NCBI GenBank assembly: GCA_023251255.1
Contig: JAHEZD010000020.1
Location: 1-64,000 of the forward strand
Direction of reading: 5' to 3'
Length of the DNA: 64,000 nt
Source: Chitinophagaceae bacterium
GTDB taxonomy: Bacteria > Bacteroidota > Bacteroidia > Chitinophagales > Chitinophagaceae
This document shows, one piece after another, positions 24,709 to 33,355 of the stretch (position 1 is its first letter; each line of letters starts with the position of its first letter). Made by a program: the position numbers and the translations under genes. The notes below the pieces were generated by a model. That model had not been told where the DNA came from. It worked only from the letters and a program-made list of their open reading frames with translations, and made no database searches.

Positions 24709-25755
24709 TTAATTAAATGCAGTTAATGCGGTTGTTGGCTTGCCATTGTTATCAAAAGAACCTTTTGAGTAGCCTTGCCAATTACCATATGCTTCGGGTT
24801 CCCAATACATCACGCCAATTCCTCTGTTCCCGCTTACGGATTTTGTTTTGAGAATGATGTCCGATAAAAAAGATTGACAAGCTGCAGGTTGGTCCCAACT
24901 CATTCCCACTTCTGCTATTATCACTTCTTTGTTATAACGGTTTACCATATCGTTCATATTGGCTAGGCACTGGCTATTCAATGTTGACCATGTACCAAGG
25001 TCCGGATACAAGGACATACCAATCACATCCCAATTTGCACCGTTATTTTTCAATCCATCAAACATCCAACGGAAAAGGGCATTGTCATATCCATTGGATA
25101 AATGCACAACTACTTTTATCGTTGTGCTGATGGCTTTTACTGCATTGTACCCCGCATTGACAAGCATGGCAAAATTGGCCATACTGGTAGATGCTTTTCC
25201 TTCGGGCCAAAGCATTCCATTATTTGTTTCATTCCCAACTTGCACCCATTCCGGAGTAATGCCTGAATTTTTCAAACTGGTCAATACATTGAAAGTATGG
25301 TTATAAACAGATGTCTGCAAGGCTGCAATATCCTGACTAGCCCAAGCTGTTGGCTTTGTTTGCTGGCTAGGATCTGCCCAAGTATCACTGTAATGAAAAT
25401 CAATCATGATTCGAAGTCCGAGATTCCTTGCCCTAATAGCTTTGGCTAAAACATCCGCTACATTATTATATCCGTTAGCTGGGTTTACCCATACACGGAG
25501 ACGGATGGAGTTCATTCCTAGATTTTTAAGCAGAACTATACATTCCTGTTCCGCACCGGCACCAGTATAGAACCTCTTTCCCGATGCTTCCATTTCGGTG
25601 AGCCAACTAATATCTGCACCTTTTGCAAATGCTGTTGAACTGATAGGAAGCGTTACAGCGGCAATATCATTATTTGACTTCTTGCATGCGCCAATCGGGA
25701 TAAGCAACAGGAATACCAGCAATTTAAAAAGCCAAGGAGCAATTTGTATTTGCAT
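24709..25755 (-). CDS. GH53 arabinogalactan endo-beta-1,4-galactanase, lipoprotein
   Basis: 348 aa from ATG 25755, giving a signal peptide with lipobox IPIGAC then KK. TIM-barrel GH53 features: KGADISWLTEMEASG at the start, SIRLRVWVNPANGY, MIDFHYSDTWADPSQQTKP, acid/base Glu in WVQVGNETNNGMLWP, and nucleophile Glu in VIIAEVGMSWDQP. It cleaves beta-1,4-galactan side chains of pectin at the cell surface. There is no SusC/SusD pair nearby. It may be co-transcribed with the small membrane gene downstream. Confidence 0.9.
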   Translation of the reverse strand: MQIQIAPWLFKLLVFLLLIPIGACKKSNNDIAAVTLPISSTAFAKGADISWLTEMEASGKRFYTGAGAEQECIVLLKNLGMNSIRLRVWVNPANGYNNVADVLAKAIRARNLGLRIMIDFHYSDTWADPSQQTKPTAWASQDIAALQTSVYNHTFNVLTSLKNSGITPEWVQVGNETNNGMLWPEGKASTSMANFAMLVNAGYNAVKAISTTIKVVVHLSNGYDNALFRWMFDGLKNNGANWDVIGMSLYPDLGTWSTLNSQCLANMNDMVNRYNKEVIIAEVGMSWDQPAACQSFLSDIILKTKSVSGNRGIGVMYWEPEAYGNWQGYSKGSFDNNGKPTTALTAFN

Positions 25756-25812
25756 GATGGCAGATTGAAAATGATGAAAGGGCAATCGTTTCCTTCATAA
25801 AGCTACCATCAA

Positions 25813-26355
25813 TTAATGATAGTAAGGACTAATCATTAAATAAACAATAGGGCCAGTTATCGCTACGTAAAACCATAGCGGCCATGTAATTCTTGCTAAT
25901 TTTTTATGGGATTCATATTCTCCTATCAATGCCCTATAAGCTGTGAATAAGATAAAAGGGAGAATGACAGCAGCCAAAAAGATATGGGTAGCCAATATAA
26001 AAAAGTAGATGGTCTTGATACTACCTCTACCTCCAAACTTGGTATCACCAGCCAGTAAGTGATGTGCTATATAACTAACCAGAAAGAGTATTGACAGGAT
26101 CAAAGCTGCCATCATGGTACGTTTATGCAATTCATATCTTCCGCTTTTTACCGCAAATAGTGCTGCAATCAGCAGTACAGCAATTACTGAATTGATGAAA
26201 GCATTGAATTTTGCAAAAACGTGCACATCAAAACCAAGATCTACTTTTAAATGTATCCTTCCAAGGCTTACCACTATGGCAAAAACCACAAAGGAAAAAA
26301 TGCCGATTAGCCATTTTGCTTTACTGTCATTTTTGGTCATTGTTGCCTGTAACAT
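25813..26355 (-). CDS. DUF420 membrane protein
   Basis: 180 aa with five hydrophobic helices. Conserved histidines lie in FAKFNAFINSVIAVLL..YELHKRTMMAAL, SYIAHHLL and LATHIFLAAVILPFI, and the C-terminus is WPLWFYVAITGPIVYLMI, as in DUF420 (YozB-like). DUF420 genes often accompany cytochrome oxidase clusters, as here next to SCO and the cox genes. A role in haem-copper oxidase assembly is inferred from context only. The start is ATG 26355 or 26340. Confidence 0.8.
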   Translation of the reverse strand: MLQATMTKNDSKAKWLIGIFSFVVFAIVVSLGRIHLKVDLGFDVHVFAKFNAFINSVIAVLLIAALFAVKSGRYELHKRTMMAALILSILFLVSYIAHHLLAGDTKFGGRGSIKTIYFFILATHIFLAAVILPFILFTAYRALIGEYESHKKLARITWPLWFYVAITGPIVYLMISPYYH

Positions 26356-26471
26356 GTAGTGATTAATTTGTAAGTGGATAATTTAGTGATTATAGTTATC
26401 ATCTAAAACAAATAGATAAATACTATTCAAAAACAGTGATTCCATTTTGAGTAATTGAAGAAGTCTTTTAG

Positions 26472-27296
26472 TTAACCATTAATCTTCCTCCGTTGGCTCA
26501 TGTACCATACAAATCCAGAAACGAGTACTGCAATTAAAAGCCACAACCAGCTCAATGAAACAATTTCTGTAAAAACAGTACTGGGTTTGCTTTTGTCTTT
26601 TTCCAGCATTAATAACCCAATATCCCTTGCCATGACTGCAAGAGAAGATGAATCAAGACCGCCGTAAGGTTGTTCCAACCTTCCACGAACAATATAGTCC
26701 CTATCCAACAATACAAACCTACTGGTATGTGCAAATTCGGGAGAAACAGGTTCCTTGCTAAGCTGGTCTATTTTGAGTTCATTAAAAATAAAGTCATAAA
26801 TGGAATCCCTATTTCCCGTAAGCAGCCACCAATTATCCGGGTTTACACCAAACCTATCTGCATAATCCTTTAATACAGGCACTGAATCATGTTCCGGATC
26901 TATACTTAAAGAAATGAATTGTACTATAGATGTATCAATTTTCTGCCTTGTATTCCCACCTGTGGTAAACGATTGCTGCAGTTTGGCCATGCTTCTTGTA
27001 AGTCTTGGGCAAATGCTGCCACAATGCGTGAAAAACAGGTCCATTACAATCGCCTTACCTTTAATATCATATAGGTTTACGGAATCCCCCATTTGGTTTA
27101 CCAGCCTTATATTGGCTGTTCTGTGCCAAAATGTGTCTGTTTGCTTCTTGCCATCTTTTTCTTTAGTAACAACAGAATCTACGAAATACTTTCTTGGTAC
27201 TATAACAGCTTTATCACTTGCTACTTTCAGGACCAAATAGCAAAATACAGGTATCAAAACAGCAATAAGTAACGCTAACAATGATTTCTTGGTCAT
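26472..27296 (-). CDS. SCO1/SenC copper chaperone for cytochrome oxidase
   Basis: 274 aa from ATG 27296. An N-terminal membrane anchor (LLALLIAVLIPVFCYLVLKV) is followed by a thioredoxin-fold domain with the copper-binding CxxxC in FTHCGSICPRLTRSM and the His ligand in FAHTSRFVLLDRD. A second membrane helix lies at the C-terminus (SWLWLLIAVLVSGFVWYM). It delivers copper to the CuA site of subunit II. It lies after a terminator-like hairpin downstream of the subunit IV gene, so it may be read-through or separately expressed. Confidence 0.88.
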   Translation of the reverse strand: MTKKSLLALLIAVLIPVFCYLVLKVASDKAVIVPRKYFVDSVVTKEKDGKKQTDTFWHRTANIRLVNQMGDSVNLYDIKGKAIVMDLFFTHCGSICPRLTRSMAKLQQSFTTGGNTRQKIDTSIVQFISLSIDPEHDSVPVLKDYADRFGVNPDNWWLLTGNRDSIYDFIFNELKIDQLSKEPVSPEFAHTSRFVLLDRDYIVRGRLEQPYGGLDSSSLAVMARDIGLLMLEKDKSKPSTVFTEIVSLSWLWLLIAVLVSGFVWYMSQRRKING

Positions 27297-27324
27297 GTTT
27301 CCTTTGTTCAGCAGATAAAACAAA

Positions 27325-27348
27325 AACCATCGCTAGTAAGCGATGGTT
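27325..27348 (-). terminator. Terminator-like hairpin after the subunit IV gene
   Basis: Arms AACCATCGC (27325-27333) and GCGATGGTT (27340-27348) with loop TAGTAA. On the minus strand it is followed by a T-rich run, just before the SCO gene. Confidence 0.75.
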
Positions 27349-27389
27349 GTGCAAGATATTTATTCAGTAAAAAATTTTCCACCACACAA

Positions 27390-27836
27390 TTATTCCATCA
27401 CTTTTTTCTCTTCATGGTCCCCTTCCTTATGTTCTTGTTTATTGCTGTGTTCAGTGGGCTGTTTTTTAATAAACTGTTGTTCTTTGAAATGCGGATCATA
27501 AGTATTTCTCAGGTTCCTGAAAGAGTTGCCTTCATAAAGAAAAGCAGTAATGAACCATACAAACAATAGTAGAGGAACAACAATGGTCATGATAAGATTG
27601 CGGATTTCATGTTTTAAATGCATAAAATAACCAACAATATAATATGCTTTTGCAAGCATCAAAACAATAATGGTAATCTTGGTAGCAAGTCTGGCTGTTG
27701 AACCATGTGCCATATCCATCATTAGAAATCCTAAAATCAGCTCCACAATAGTAAGAACAGAAAGTACGATAGTTACGTTCCTTACTTCGTTCTTGTTCTG
27801 GTGATGCTCAATATGTATTACTTCGGACTGTTCCAT
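27390..27836 (-). CDS. Cytochrome c oxidase subunit IV (COX4_pro type)
   Basis: 148 aa. Three helices (VTIVLSVLTIVELILGFLMM; ITIIVLMLAKAYYIVGYFMHL; TIVVPLLLFVWFITAFLY) with the conserved AKAYYIVGYFMHLKHE. A charged Lys/Glu/His-rich tail follows. It is a small accessory subunit of the haem-copper oxidase in the inner membrane, and follows the second subunit III gene by 27 bp. Confidence 0.82.
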   Translation of the reverse strand: MEQSEVIHIEHHQNKNEVRNVTIVLSVLTIVELILGFLMMDMAHGSTARLATKITIIVLMLAKAYYIVGYFMHLKHEIRNLIMTIVVPLLLFVWFITAFLYEGNSFRNLRNTYDPHFKEQQFIKKQPTEHSNKQEHKEGDHEEKKVME

Positions 27837-27863
27837 ATAAAAAGTTGAAAGCGTTTTTTGTAA

Positions 27864-28544
27864 TTAGATAAGATAGAAGCAAGTAAATACGAATACCCAA
27901 ACCAAATCCACAAAGTGCCAGTAAAGTCCAGCTTTTTCAATCATCAGGTAGTGGCCGCGTTTCTCAAACGAGTTGTTCAATGTCATAATCAACATTACTA
28001 TATTGATGATTACACCACTGAACACATGGAAGCCATGGAAACCTGTAATGGTAAAGAAATAATTGGTAAAGTTGGTAGATGATTGGGTCAAATCAGAATT
28101 TAGAAAGGGGTTATGCCCCCACCAGGCACCTTCATGGTGCAAGTGGTTCCACTCCCAAGCTTGGCAACTCAGGAATGCGGCACCACCAATGATTGTCCAA
28201 ATAAGGTTCATCACTACTTTATTCTTCTTCATTTCATGTCCTGCTTTAACGGCTTGCACCATTGTTACAGAACTAATAATCAATATAAAGGTCATGATGC
28301 TCACAAACACCAATGGAGCTGGACCGGAAGTTGCTGATTTCAAAGGATAGGATTGGAAAACCACATTGGGGTCAGGCCATCCATTGGTTGAAAACCTAAT
28401 GGTACCATAGGAAATAAGGAAAGCACCAAAAGTGAAAGCATCACTCATTAAAAAATACCACATCATCAATTTACCATACTCCACATTGAATGGGCTTTTG
28501 CCACCATTCCACCATTTGGTTGTTGCTGTTGTTGCAGTTGACAT
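27864..28544 (-). CDS. Cytochrome c oxidase subunit III (first of two)
   Basis: 226 aa with five helices. Subunit III signatures: WYFLMSDAFTFGAFLISY, SCQAWEWNHL, TGFHGFHVFSGVIINIVML and the terminal YWHFVDLVWVFVFTCFY. It is a non-catalytic membrane subunit stabilising subunit I and the proton path. A second, shorter subunit III gene lies immediately upstream, a pairing I recall from other Bacteroidota. Confidence 0.88.
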   Translation of the reverse strand: MSTATTATTKWWNGGKSPFNVEYGKLMMWYFLMSDAFTFGAFLISYGTIRFSTNGWPDPNVVFQSYPLKSATSGPAPLVFVSIMTFILIISSVTMVQAVKAGHEMKKNKVVMNLIWTIIGGAAFLSCQAWEWNHLHHEGAWWGHNPFLNSDLTQSSTNFTNYFFTITGFHGFHVFSGVIINIVMLIMTLNNSFEKRGHYLMIEKAGLYWHFVDLVWVFVFTCFYLI

Positions 28545-28622
28545 ATTGGTTTATTCAGTTTCGGTTACAAAAATATCGGCTACTGTTGAAAAAGCGTTAA
28601 TAAACTTTGACTTTTTTGTGAC

Positions 28623-29207
28623 TTATCTAATCCAGATAAAAAACACAAGAAGGTATAGCCAAAGCACATCTACAAAATGCCAATAAACACTTACTATTTC
28701 TATTGGCATGCTACTATAGTTCCTGGTTTTTGTGGCGAATGCCCTTACAAAAGTTATCAGCAAAACAATAACCCCACCAGCCATATGCAACATGTGCAAA
28801 CCAACAATGACCAATAAAAAAGAGGCTGCTGCATTACTTCCTGCTCCTAAGAACTGTATACCATGATTGCTTAAATCTTTAAAGCCTGTTACTTGCAAGG
28901 CTGCAAATACAAAGCCCAGTAAGGCTGTAACGGTTATCAACTTTTTGTACCTGCCCATTTCCCTTGCTTTGAAGGCAGCAACAGCCAATTGGACAGTAAG
29001 GCTACTCAACAAAATGACAAATGTTGAATACCAAAATATTTTGGGCAAATCGAATTCCTGAAAATTCGCCTGATTTTTCTTTACAATGTAGGCACTGGTA
29101 AGTCCAGCAAACATCATACATATACTACCCATGGCCACCCATAAAGTAAACTTATGTGGGTGGATACGTTTGGGTTCATTTGGGTTCATTGTTGTTGCCA
29201 TCATCAC
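28623..29207 (-). CDS. Cytochrome c oxidase subunit III family protein (second copy)
   Basis: 194 aa with five helices: FTLWVAMGSICMMFAGLTSAYIV, FWYSTFVILLSSLTVQLAVAAF, a Gly-rich helix after LGAGSN, VGLHMLHMAGGVIVLLITFV and the terminal VSVYWHFVDVLWLYLLVFF. The terminal YWHFVD motif marks it as subunit III. It begins 20 bp after the ctaB stop. The two copies differ in length and sequence, so they are an old duplication or a split role, not a recent repeat. Confidence 0.85.
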   Translation of the reverse strand: MMMATTMNPNEPKRIHPHKFTLWVAMGSICMMFAGLTSAYIVKKNQANFQEFDLPKIFWYSTFVILLSSLTVQLAVAAFKAREMGRYKKLITVTALLGFVFAALQVTGFKDLSNHGIQFLGAGSNAAASFLLVIVGLHMLHMAGGVIVLLITFVRAFATKTRNYSSMPIEIVSVYWHFVDVLWLYLLVFFIWIR

Positions 29208-29227
29208 TTAATATTTTAATATTTTTT

Positions 29228-30124
29228 CTAGTTCTTATCCGCCAACAAAGCCAGAAATACAATTGGCAAATAAATATAGCTGCTGAACATGACCCTTCTT
29301 GCTGCTTTCACATCCATTTCTCTATATAGCCTTATACATTGCCAAACCATGATCAAGTTACAGCCTATTACAATCCACATACTTACCTCTCCAGTTAGCT
29401 TAATGTAATTAGGCAAGATGCCAACTGGCAGCATCAGTACACTGTACATCAACGCCTGCAAAGCAGTGAACCTTGTTGGCCCCTTATCTGCAGGCAATAG
29501 CTTGAAACCTGCTTTGCTGTAATCCTGATGTGATACCCAAGCAATTGCCCAAAAATGTGGGAATTGCCATATGAACTGGATACCAAACAAGATAAGTCCA
29601 CCGGTCCAACTGATTTCCTGTCCATAAAAGCCGGCAGCCCATCCAATCAGGCAAGGCAGGGCACCAGGAAAACCGCCAATTAAAACTGCAATGGAATTGA
29701 CCTTTTTTAGCGGTGTGTATATATATGCATACAGAAACAAACTGAATGCAGAAATCAAGGCCGACGAAAGGTTGAAAAAATACCACATCATCAAAACACC
29801 AACAAGGCCCGCAATCAAAGCAAAAGTATAAGCTTCCTGCTGGCTCATCCTTCCAGAAGCAACCGGTCGGGTAGCTGTACGTTTCATTACGGCATCCGTA
29901 TCTTTCTCAACAGCTTGATTAATAGCATTGGCGCTTCCTGTTATAAGCATTCCAGCAATAAACAAAAGGCAAACCATTTTCCAGTCATATCCATTATCCG
30001 GAACCAGTAAAAAGCAGATGACACAAATAAAAACTACCGTAAAACTCAAGGTGAACTTGGTGAGCTCCTTGTAATCCTTCAGTTTGGATGAAAAAGAAGA
30101 TGATGTGTTTGTTGTTCCGTTCAT
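29228..30124 (-). CDS. ctaB: Protoheme IX farnesyltransferase (haem O synthase)
   Basis: 298 aa from ATG 30124; the longer frame would start inside a dispersed repeat. UbiA-type prenyltransferase with the Asp-rich motif NAINQAVEKDTDAVMKRT, then RPVASG, a second Asp-containing loop (VSHQDYSKAGFKLLP) and about eight helices. It farnesylates haem B to haem O for the adjacent oxidase. No ctaA lies in the window. A terminator separates it from coxA, so it may have its own promoter, but no exact box was seen. Confidence 0.92.
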   Translation of the reverse strand: MNGTTNTSSSFSSKLKDYKELTKFTLSFTVVFICVICFLLVPDNGYDWKMVCLLFIAGMLITGSANAINQAVEKDTDAVMKRTATRPVASGRMSQQEAYTFALIAGLVGVLMMWYFFNLSSALISAFSLFLYAYIYTPLKKVNSIAVLIGGFPGALPCLIGWAAGFYGQEISWTGGLILFGIQFIWQFPHFWAIAWVSHQDYSKAGFKLLPADKGPTRFTALQALMYSVLMLPVGILPNYIKLTGEVSMWIVIGCNLIMVWQCIRLYREMDVKAARRVMFSSYIYLPIVFLALLADKN

Positions 30125-30168
30125 TTGATTTTGCCAACCTGCGTTTATCGGAGGAAGGATATTAAAAG

Positions 30169-30195
30169 GCTTCGGCAAGCTCAGCCAGACATGAT
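30169..30195. repeat. Half unit of the dispersed GTCAG...TCGAAG repeat
   Basis: GGCTTCGGCAAGCTCAGCC followed by AGACATGA. It matches one arm of the elements at 34605, 43456 and 62561. It lies between the coxA terminator and ctaB. Confidence 0.6.
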
Positions 30196-30208
30196 TTTTT
30201 TAGAAAAA

Positions 30209-30237
30209 CAATGCCCCGACAATTAATCAGGGCATTG
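30209..30237 (-). terminator. Terminator of the act-cox operon after coxA
   Basis: Arms CAATGCCC (30209-30216) and GGGCATTG (30230-30237), loop 13 nt, followed on the minus strand by TTTTTC and a further T-rich stretch. It ends the long transcript starting near 42229. Confidence 0.75.
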
Positions 30238-30285
30238 CAAATATGAAATAGATTACTGTTTATAAAATCACTAATCTGTCATTTG

Positions 30286-32100
30286 TTAATGATGACTTTC
30301 ATCTGCTCCCACAGCCTCTGTTTGGGGAATGAACTCCCTTCCATCCTTACCATAATCGTAAGCCCAGCGGTGAACTTCCGGAATTTCGCCAGGCCAGTTT
30401 CCGTGTCCCGGATGAATAGGTGCAGTCCACTCCAACGTATTGGAACCCCAAGGGTTTTGTGAAGTTACTTTTCTTCCTTTCCAAATAGAGTAGAAAAAGT
30501 TCAAGAGGAACAATATTTGAACTGCAAAAACAATCATTGCTACCGTACTGATAAACCTGTTCAATTCGACAAAGTTCTTGAAGCTTTCCCAAATGCTGTA
30601 ATCGTAATAACGACGGGGCATGCCAGCCAATCCTTCATAGTGCATTGGCCAGAAAATGAGGTAGGCCCCAATCATGGTTATCCAAAAATGGATATAGCCC
30701 AATGTATTGTTCAAGTAGCGGCCGTACATTTTGGGATACCAATGATAAACTCCTGCAAACATGCCAAACATACTCGCTACTCCCATCACAATATGGAAGT
30801 GGGCAATTACAAAATAGGTATCGTGCAAGTGAATGTCCAATGCAGAGTTACCCAACCAGATACCCGTTAAACCACCAGAAATGAACAGGCTCACAAAACC
30901 AATGGCAAACATCATGGCCGGCGTAAAGCGTATATTCCCTCTCCATAAAGTCGTTAACCAGTTGAACACTTTAATAGCCGATGGCACTGCAATCAACAAG
31001 GTCAACAATACGAATATGGAACCAAGGAATGGGTTCAGTCCTGTTACAAACATGTGGTGGGCCCAAACCAGGAATGCAAGAATGGCGATAGCGAACAATG
31101 AACCTATCATGGCCATATAACCAAATATTGGTTTACGGGCATTAACTGATAAGATTTCCGACACCATGCCCATGGCTGGTAATAAAATGATGTACACTTC
31201 AGGGTGGCCCAAGAACCAGAACAAGTGCTGGAACAAGATGGCACTACCACCTTCGTTTGGCAATGCACCAACCCCATTTACAAATATGTCTGATAGATAA
31301 AAGCTTGTTCCAAAATTCCTATCAAAAATCAACAAGATGAAGCCAGATAACAATACAGGGAAAGATAATACACCCAATACTGCGGTAAAGAACAAAGCCC
31401 AGATGGTTAATGGCAACCTTGTCATGCTCATACCTTTTGTACGCATGTTCAGGATGGTCGCAATATAATTCAAGCCACCCAATAATGATGAAACCACAAA
31501 CAGGGCCATGGCAACCAGCCACAAATCCATACCAGTTTTAGATCCAGGGGAAGCATCCCCTAAAGCGCTCAATGGAGGATAGGCCGTCCAACCACCACTA
31601 AATGGTCCTGTTTCAACAAAAATAGAGGACAACATCACGATACTAGCAGCAAAGAAGAACCAATAAGAAAGCATATTCATGAAGGGCGATGCCATATCCC
31701 TAGCTCCAACTTGCAAAGGAATCAGGAAATTGGCAAAGGTCCCACTCAAACCAGCAGTCAATACAAAGAATACCAATACTGTTCCATGGGTGGTAACCAA
31801 CGCATAGTAACCCTGTGCTGTGATATGCCCTTTTTCAGCCCACCATTTACCCAACAAATCTTCCAACCAAGGAAAACTTTGATCAGGGTAACCTAATTGC
31901 AAACGAAATAATACGCTCATCAACCCACCAATTACTGCCCACACCATACCAGTAATCAGGAACTGTTTAGCAATCATTTTGTGGTCCATGCTAAACACAT
32001 ACTTACTGATAAATGTTTCGTGATGGTGGTGTTCATGATGGTGGTCGCCATGTGCATCATGTGAAGAGGCCACACCATGTAAAACTGCTTCGTTGCTCAT
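30286..32100 (-). CDS. coxA: Cytochrome c oxidase subunit I
   Basis: 604 aa with about 12-13 helices. The haem-copper oxidase landmarks are the CuB His and cross-linked Tyr in WFLGHPEVYIILLPAMG, the two CuB His in WAHHMFVTG, and the haem ligands in HDTYFVIAHFHIVMG. The N-terminus is His-rich (HDAHGDHHHEHHHHE) and could bind metal. It reduces O2 to water in the inner membrane. It follows coxB by 65 bp in the operon with alternative complex III, consistent with a supercomplex. Confidence 0.96.
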   Translation of the reverse strand: MSNEAVLHGVASSHDAHGDHHHEHHHHETFISKYVFSMDHKMIAKQFLITGMVWAVIGGLMSVLFRLQLGYPDQSFPWLEDLLGKWWAEKGHITAQGYYALVTTHGTVLVFFVLTAGLSGTFANFLIPLQVGARDMASPFMNMLSYWFFFAASIVMLSSIFVETGPFSGGWTAYPPLSALGDASPGSKTGMDLWLVAMALFVVSSLLGGLNYIATILNMRTKGMSMTRLPLTIWALFFTAVLGVLSFPVLLSGFILLIFDRNFGTSFYLSDIFVNGVGALPNEGGSAILFQHLFWFLGHPEVYIILLPAMGMVSEILSVNARKPIFGYMAMIGSLFAIAILAFLVWAHHMFVTGLNPFLGSIFVLLTLLIAVPSAIKVFNWLTTLWRGNIRFTPAMMFAIGFVSLFISGGLTGIWLGNSALDIHLHDTYFVIAHFHIVMGVASMFGMFAGVYHWYPKMYGRYLNNTLGYIHFWITMIGAYLIFWPMHYEGLAGMPRRYYDYSIWESFKNFVELNRFISTVAMIVFAVQILFLLNFFYSIWKGRKVTSQNPWGSNTLEWTAPIHPGHGNWPGEIPEVHRWAYDYGKDGREFIPQTEAVGADESHH

Positions 32101-32165
32101 ATCAAATCTTTATTTCGTCTTACAATTTTTATACTAACAACCGAATATCAATCCGGTTTATTGTT

Positions 32166-33263
32166 TTAATTTTTTGCTATTGCTTTCGCTGTATCCTTCG
32201 CTTTCCCCGTTCCCGTGCTATCTGGAACTGTTGGCTTTGCAGGTGCTTTATCCGGGAAAGCCGCATAATAAGCTGGGGATTTGGTTGCTTTCCAAGCGTC
32301 AAATTCGGCTTGCGTCACCACTTTCACTGTCCCCTTCATGGAATAGTGACCATTACCGCACATTTGGTCGCAGCTCAGTTCATATTCAAAATTTGGATTG
32401 CCTGTTTCCTTCCTCATTTCTTCTGTGGTCATTGTTGGTGTGAACCACATAGTCGTTGGTATACCGGGAACAGCATCCATTTTCAATCGGAAGTGTGGGA
32501 GGCCAACATCATGTATCACATCCCTTGAGCCAATAATCAATCTAACAGGCTTTCCTTTTACCAAGTACATGGTTTGTTCCACAACAATATCATCATGTGT
32601 ATCCTTGTCATCTTTCAAGCCCAAAGCTGCATCATCGCTCCAAATCAACCCTAAAGGATTGGTGGCATTGTCTATTACCTTGAAGTATTTCTTTCCTAAC
32701 TTTTCATCTTTACCTGGGTAACGGAAAATCCAACCAAATTGCTTCCCTGTTACTTCTACCTGCATTGCACCTTCGGGAGCATCCCCAGTAAATGAATACC
32801 AGTTACGGAGACCTATAATCACCAATACTGCCAGAACAATTGCAGGAACAACCGTCCATAACGCTTCAATAAAATTATTGTGGGGGAAATAGAAGACTTT
32901 GGCTCCTTCCTTCTCCTGGTATTTGTATGCAAACCAGAACAATAAAATTTGTGTGGCAACAAACACGATTCCAGTTACCCATAAGGTAACCCATAACATT
33001 GAATCAACCCTTTCGCCGTGATTACTGGCAGCAGGATGTACCAATAAAGTCTTTGGATACAATAAATCATTGCAGTACCAAACCCCAATCAATCCAACAA
33101 CCATAAAGCTCAGCATCAAAAAGCCATTGATTTTGTTGTTCTGTTTACGGCTTTCGTTTTCGCCCTTGATAACGGATACGTATTCGCTGGCTTTCGCAAT
33201 CTGGAAAATGACTACGAAAATCAAGACAATTACTGCGATGGTTAAAAATATGGTCGTCGTCAT
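32166..33263 (-). CDS. coxB: Cytochrome c oxidase subunit II
   Basis: 365 aa. Three N-terminal hydrophobic segments, then the cupredoxin domain with the CuA site: His in VGLPHFRLKM and the cluster CDQMCGNGHYSM (Cys, Cys, His, Met). An Ala/Lys/Pro-rich tail follows. It takes electrons from the haem subunits of alternative complex III or a carrier and passes them to subunit I. No cytochrome c domain is fused at its C-terminus. A hairpin lies in the gap to actF. Confidence 0.95.
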   Translation of the reverse strand: MTTTIFLTIAVIVLIFVVIFQIAKASEYVSVIKGENESRKQNNKINGFLMLSFMVVGLIGVWYCNDLLYPKTLLVHPAASNHGERVDSMLWVTLWVTGIVFVATQILLFWFAYKYQEKEGAKVFYFPHNNFIEALWTVVPAIVLAVLVIIGLRNWYSFTGDAPEGAMQVEVTGKQFGWIFRYPGKDEKLGKKYFKVIDNATNPLGLIWSDDAALGLKDDKDTHDDIVVEQTMYLVKGKPVRLIIGSRDVIHDVGLPHFRLKMDAVPGIPTTMWFTPTMTTEEMRKETGNPNFEYELSCDQMCGNGHYSMKGTVKVVTQAEFDAWKATKSPAYYAAFPDKAPAKPTVPDSTGTGKAKDTAKAIAKN

Positions 33264-33317
33264 GTTGCTATAACTATTTTCTATTCTTCAAATTCAATTT
33301 ATCGAAACACGCTATTG

Positions 33318-33337
33318 CTAATAGTTCTTACTATTAG
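33318..33337 (-). promoter_or_regulatory. Intercistronic hairpin between actF and coxB
   Basis: Perfect arms CTAATAGT (33318-33325) and ACTATTAG (33330-33337) with a 4-nt loop and no T-run. It is probably an mRNA processing or stability element inside the operon rather than a terminator. Confidence 0.45.
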
Positions 33338-33355
33338 TTATTGGCTTTTCTATAA

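Noticed and set aside
28623-29207. Recent duplication of cytochrome oxidase subunit III
   Set aside because: The two subunit III proteins differ strongly in sequence and length, so this is an old paralogue pair.
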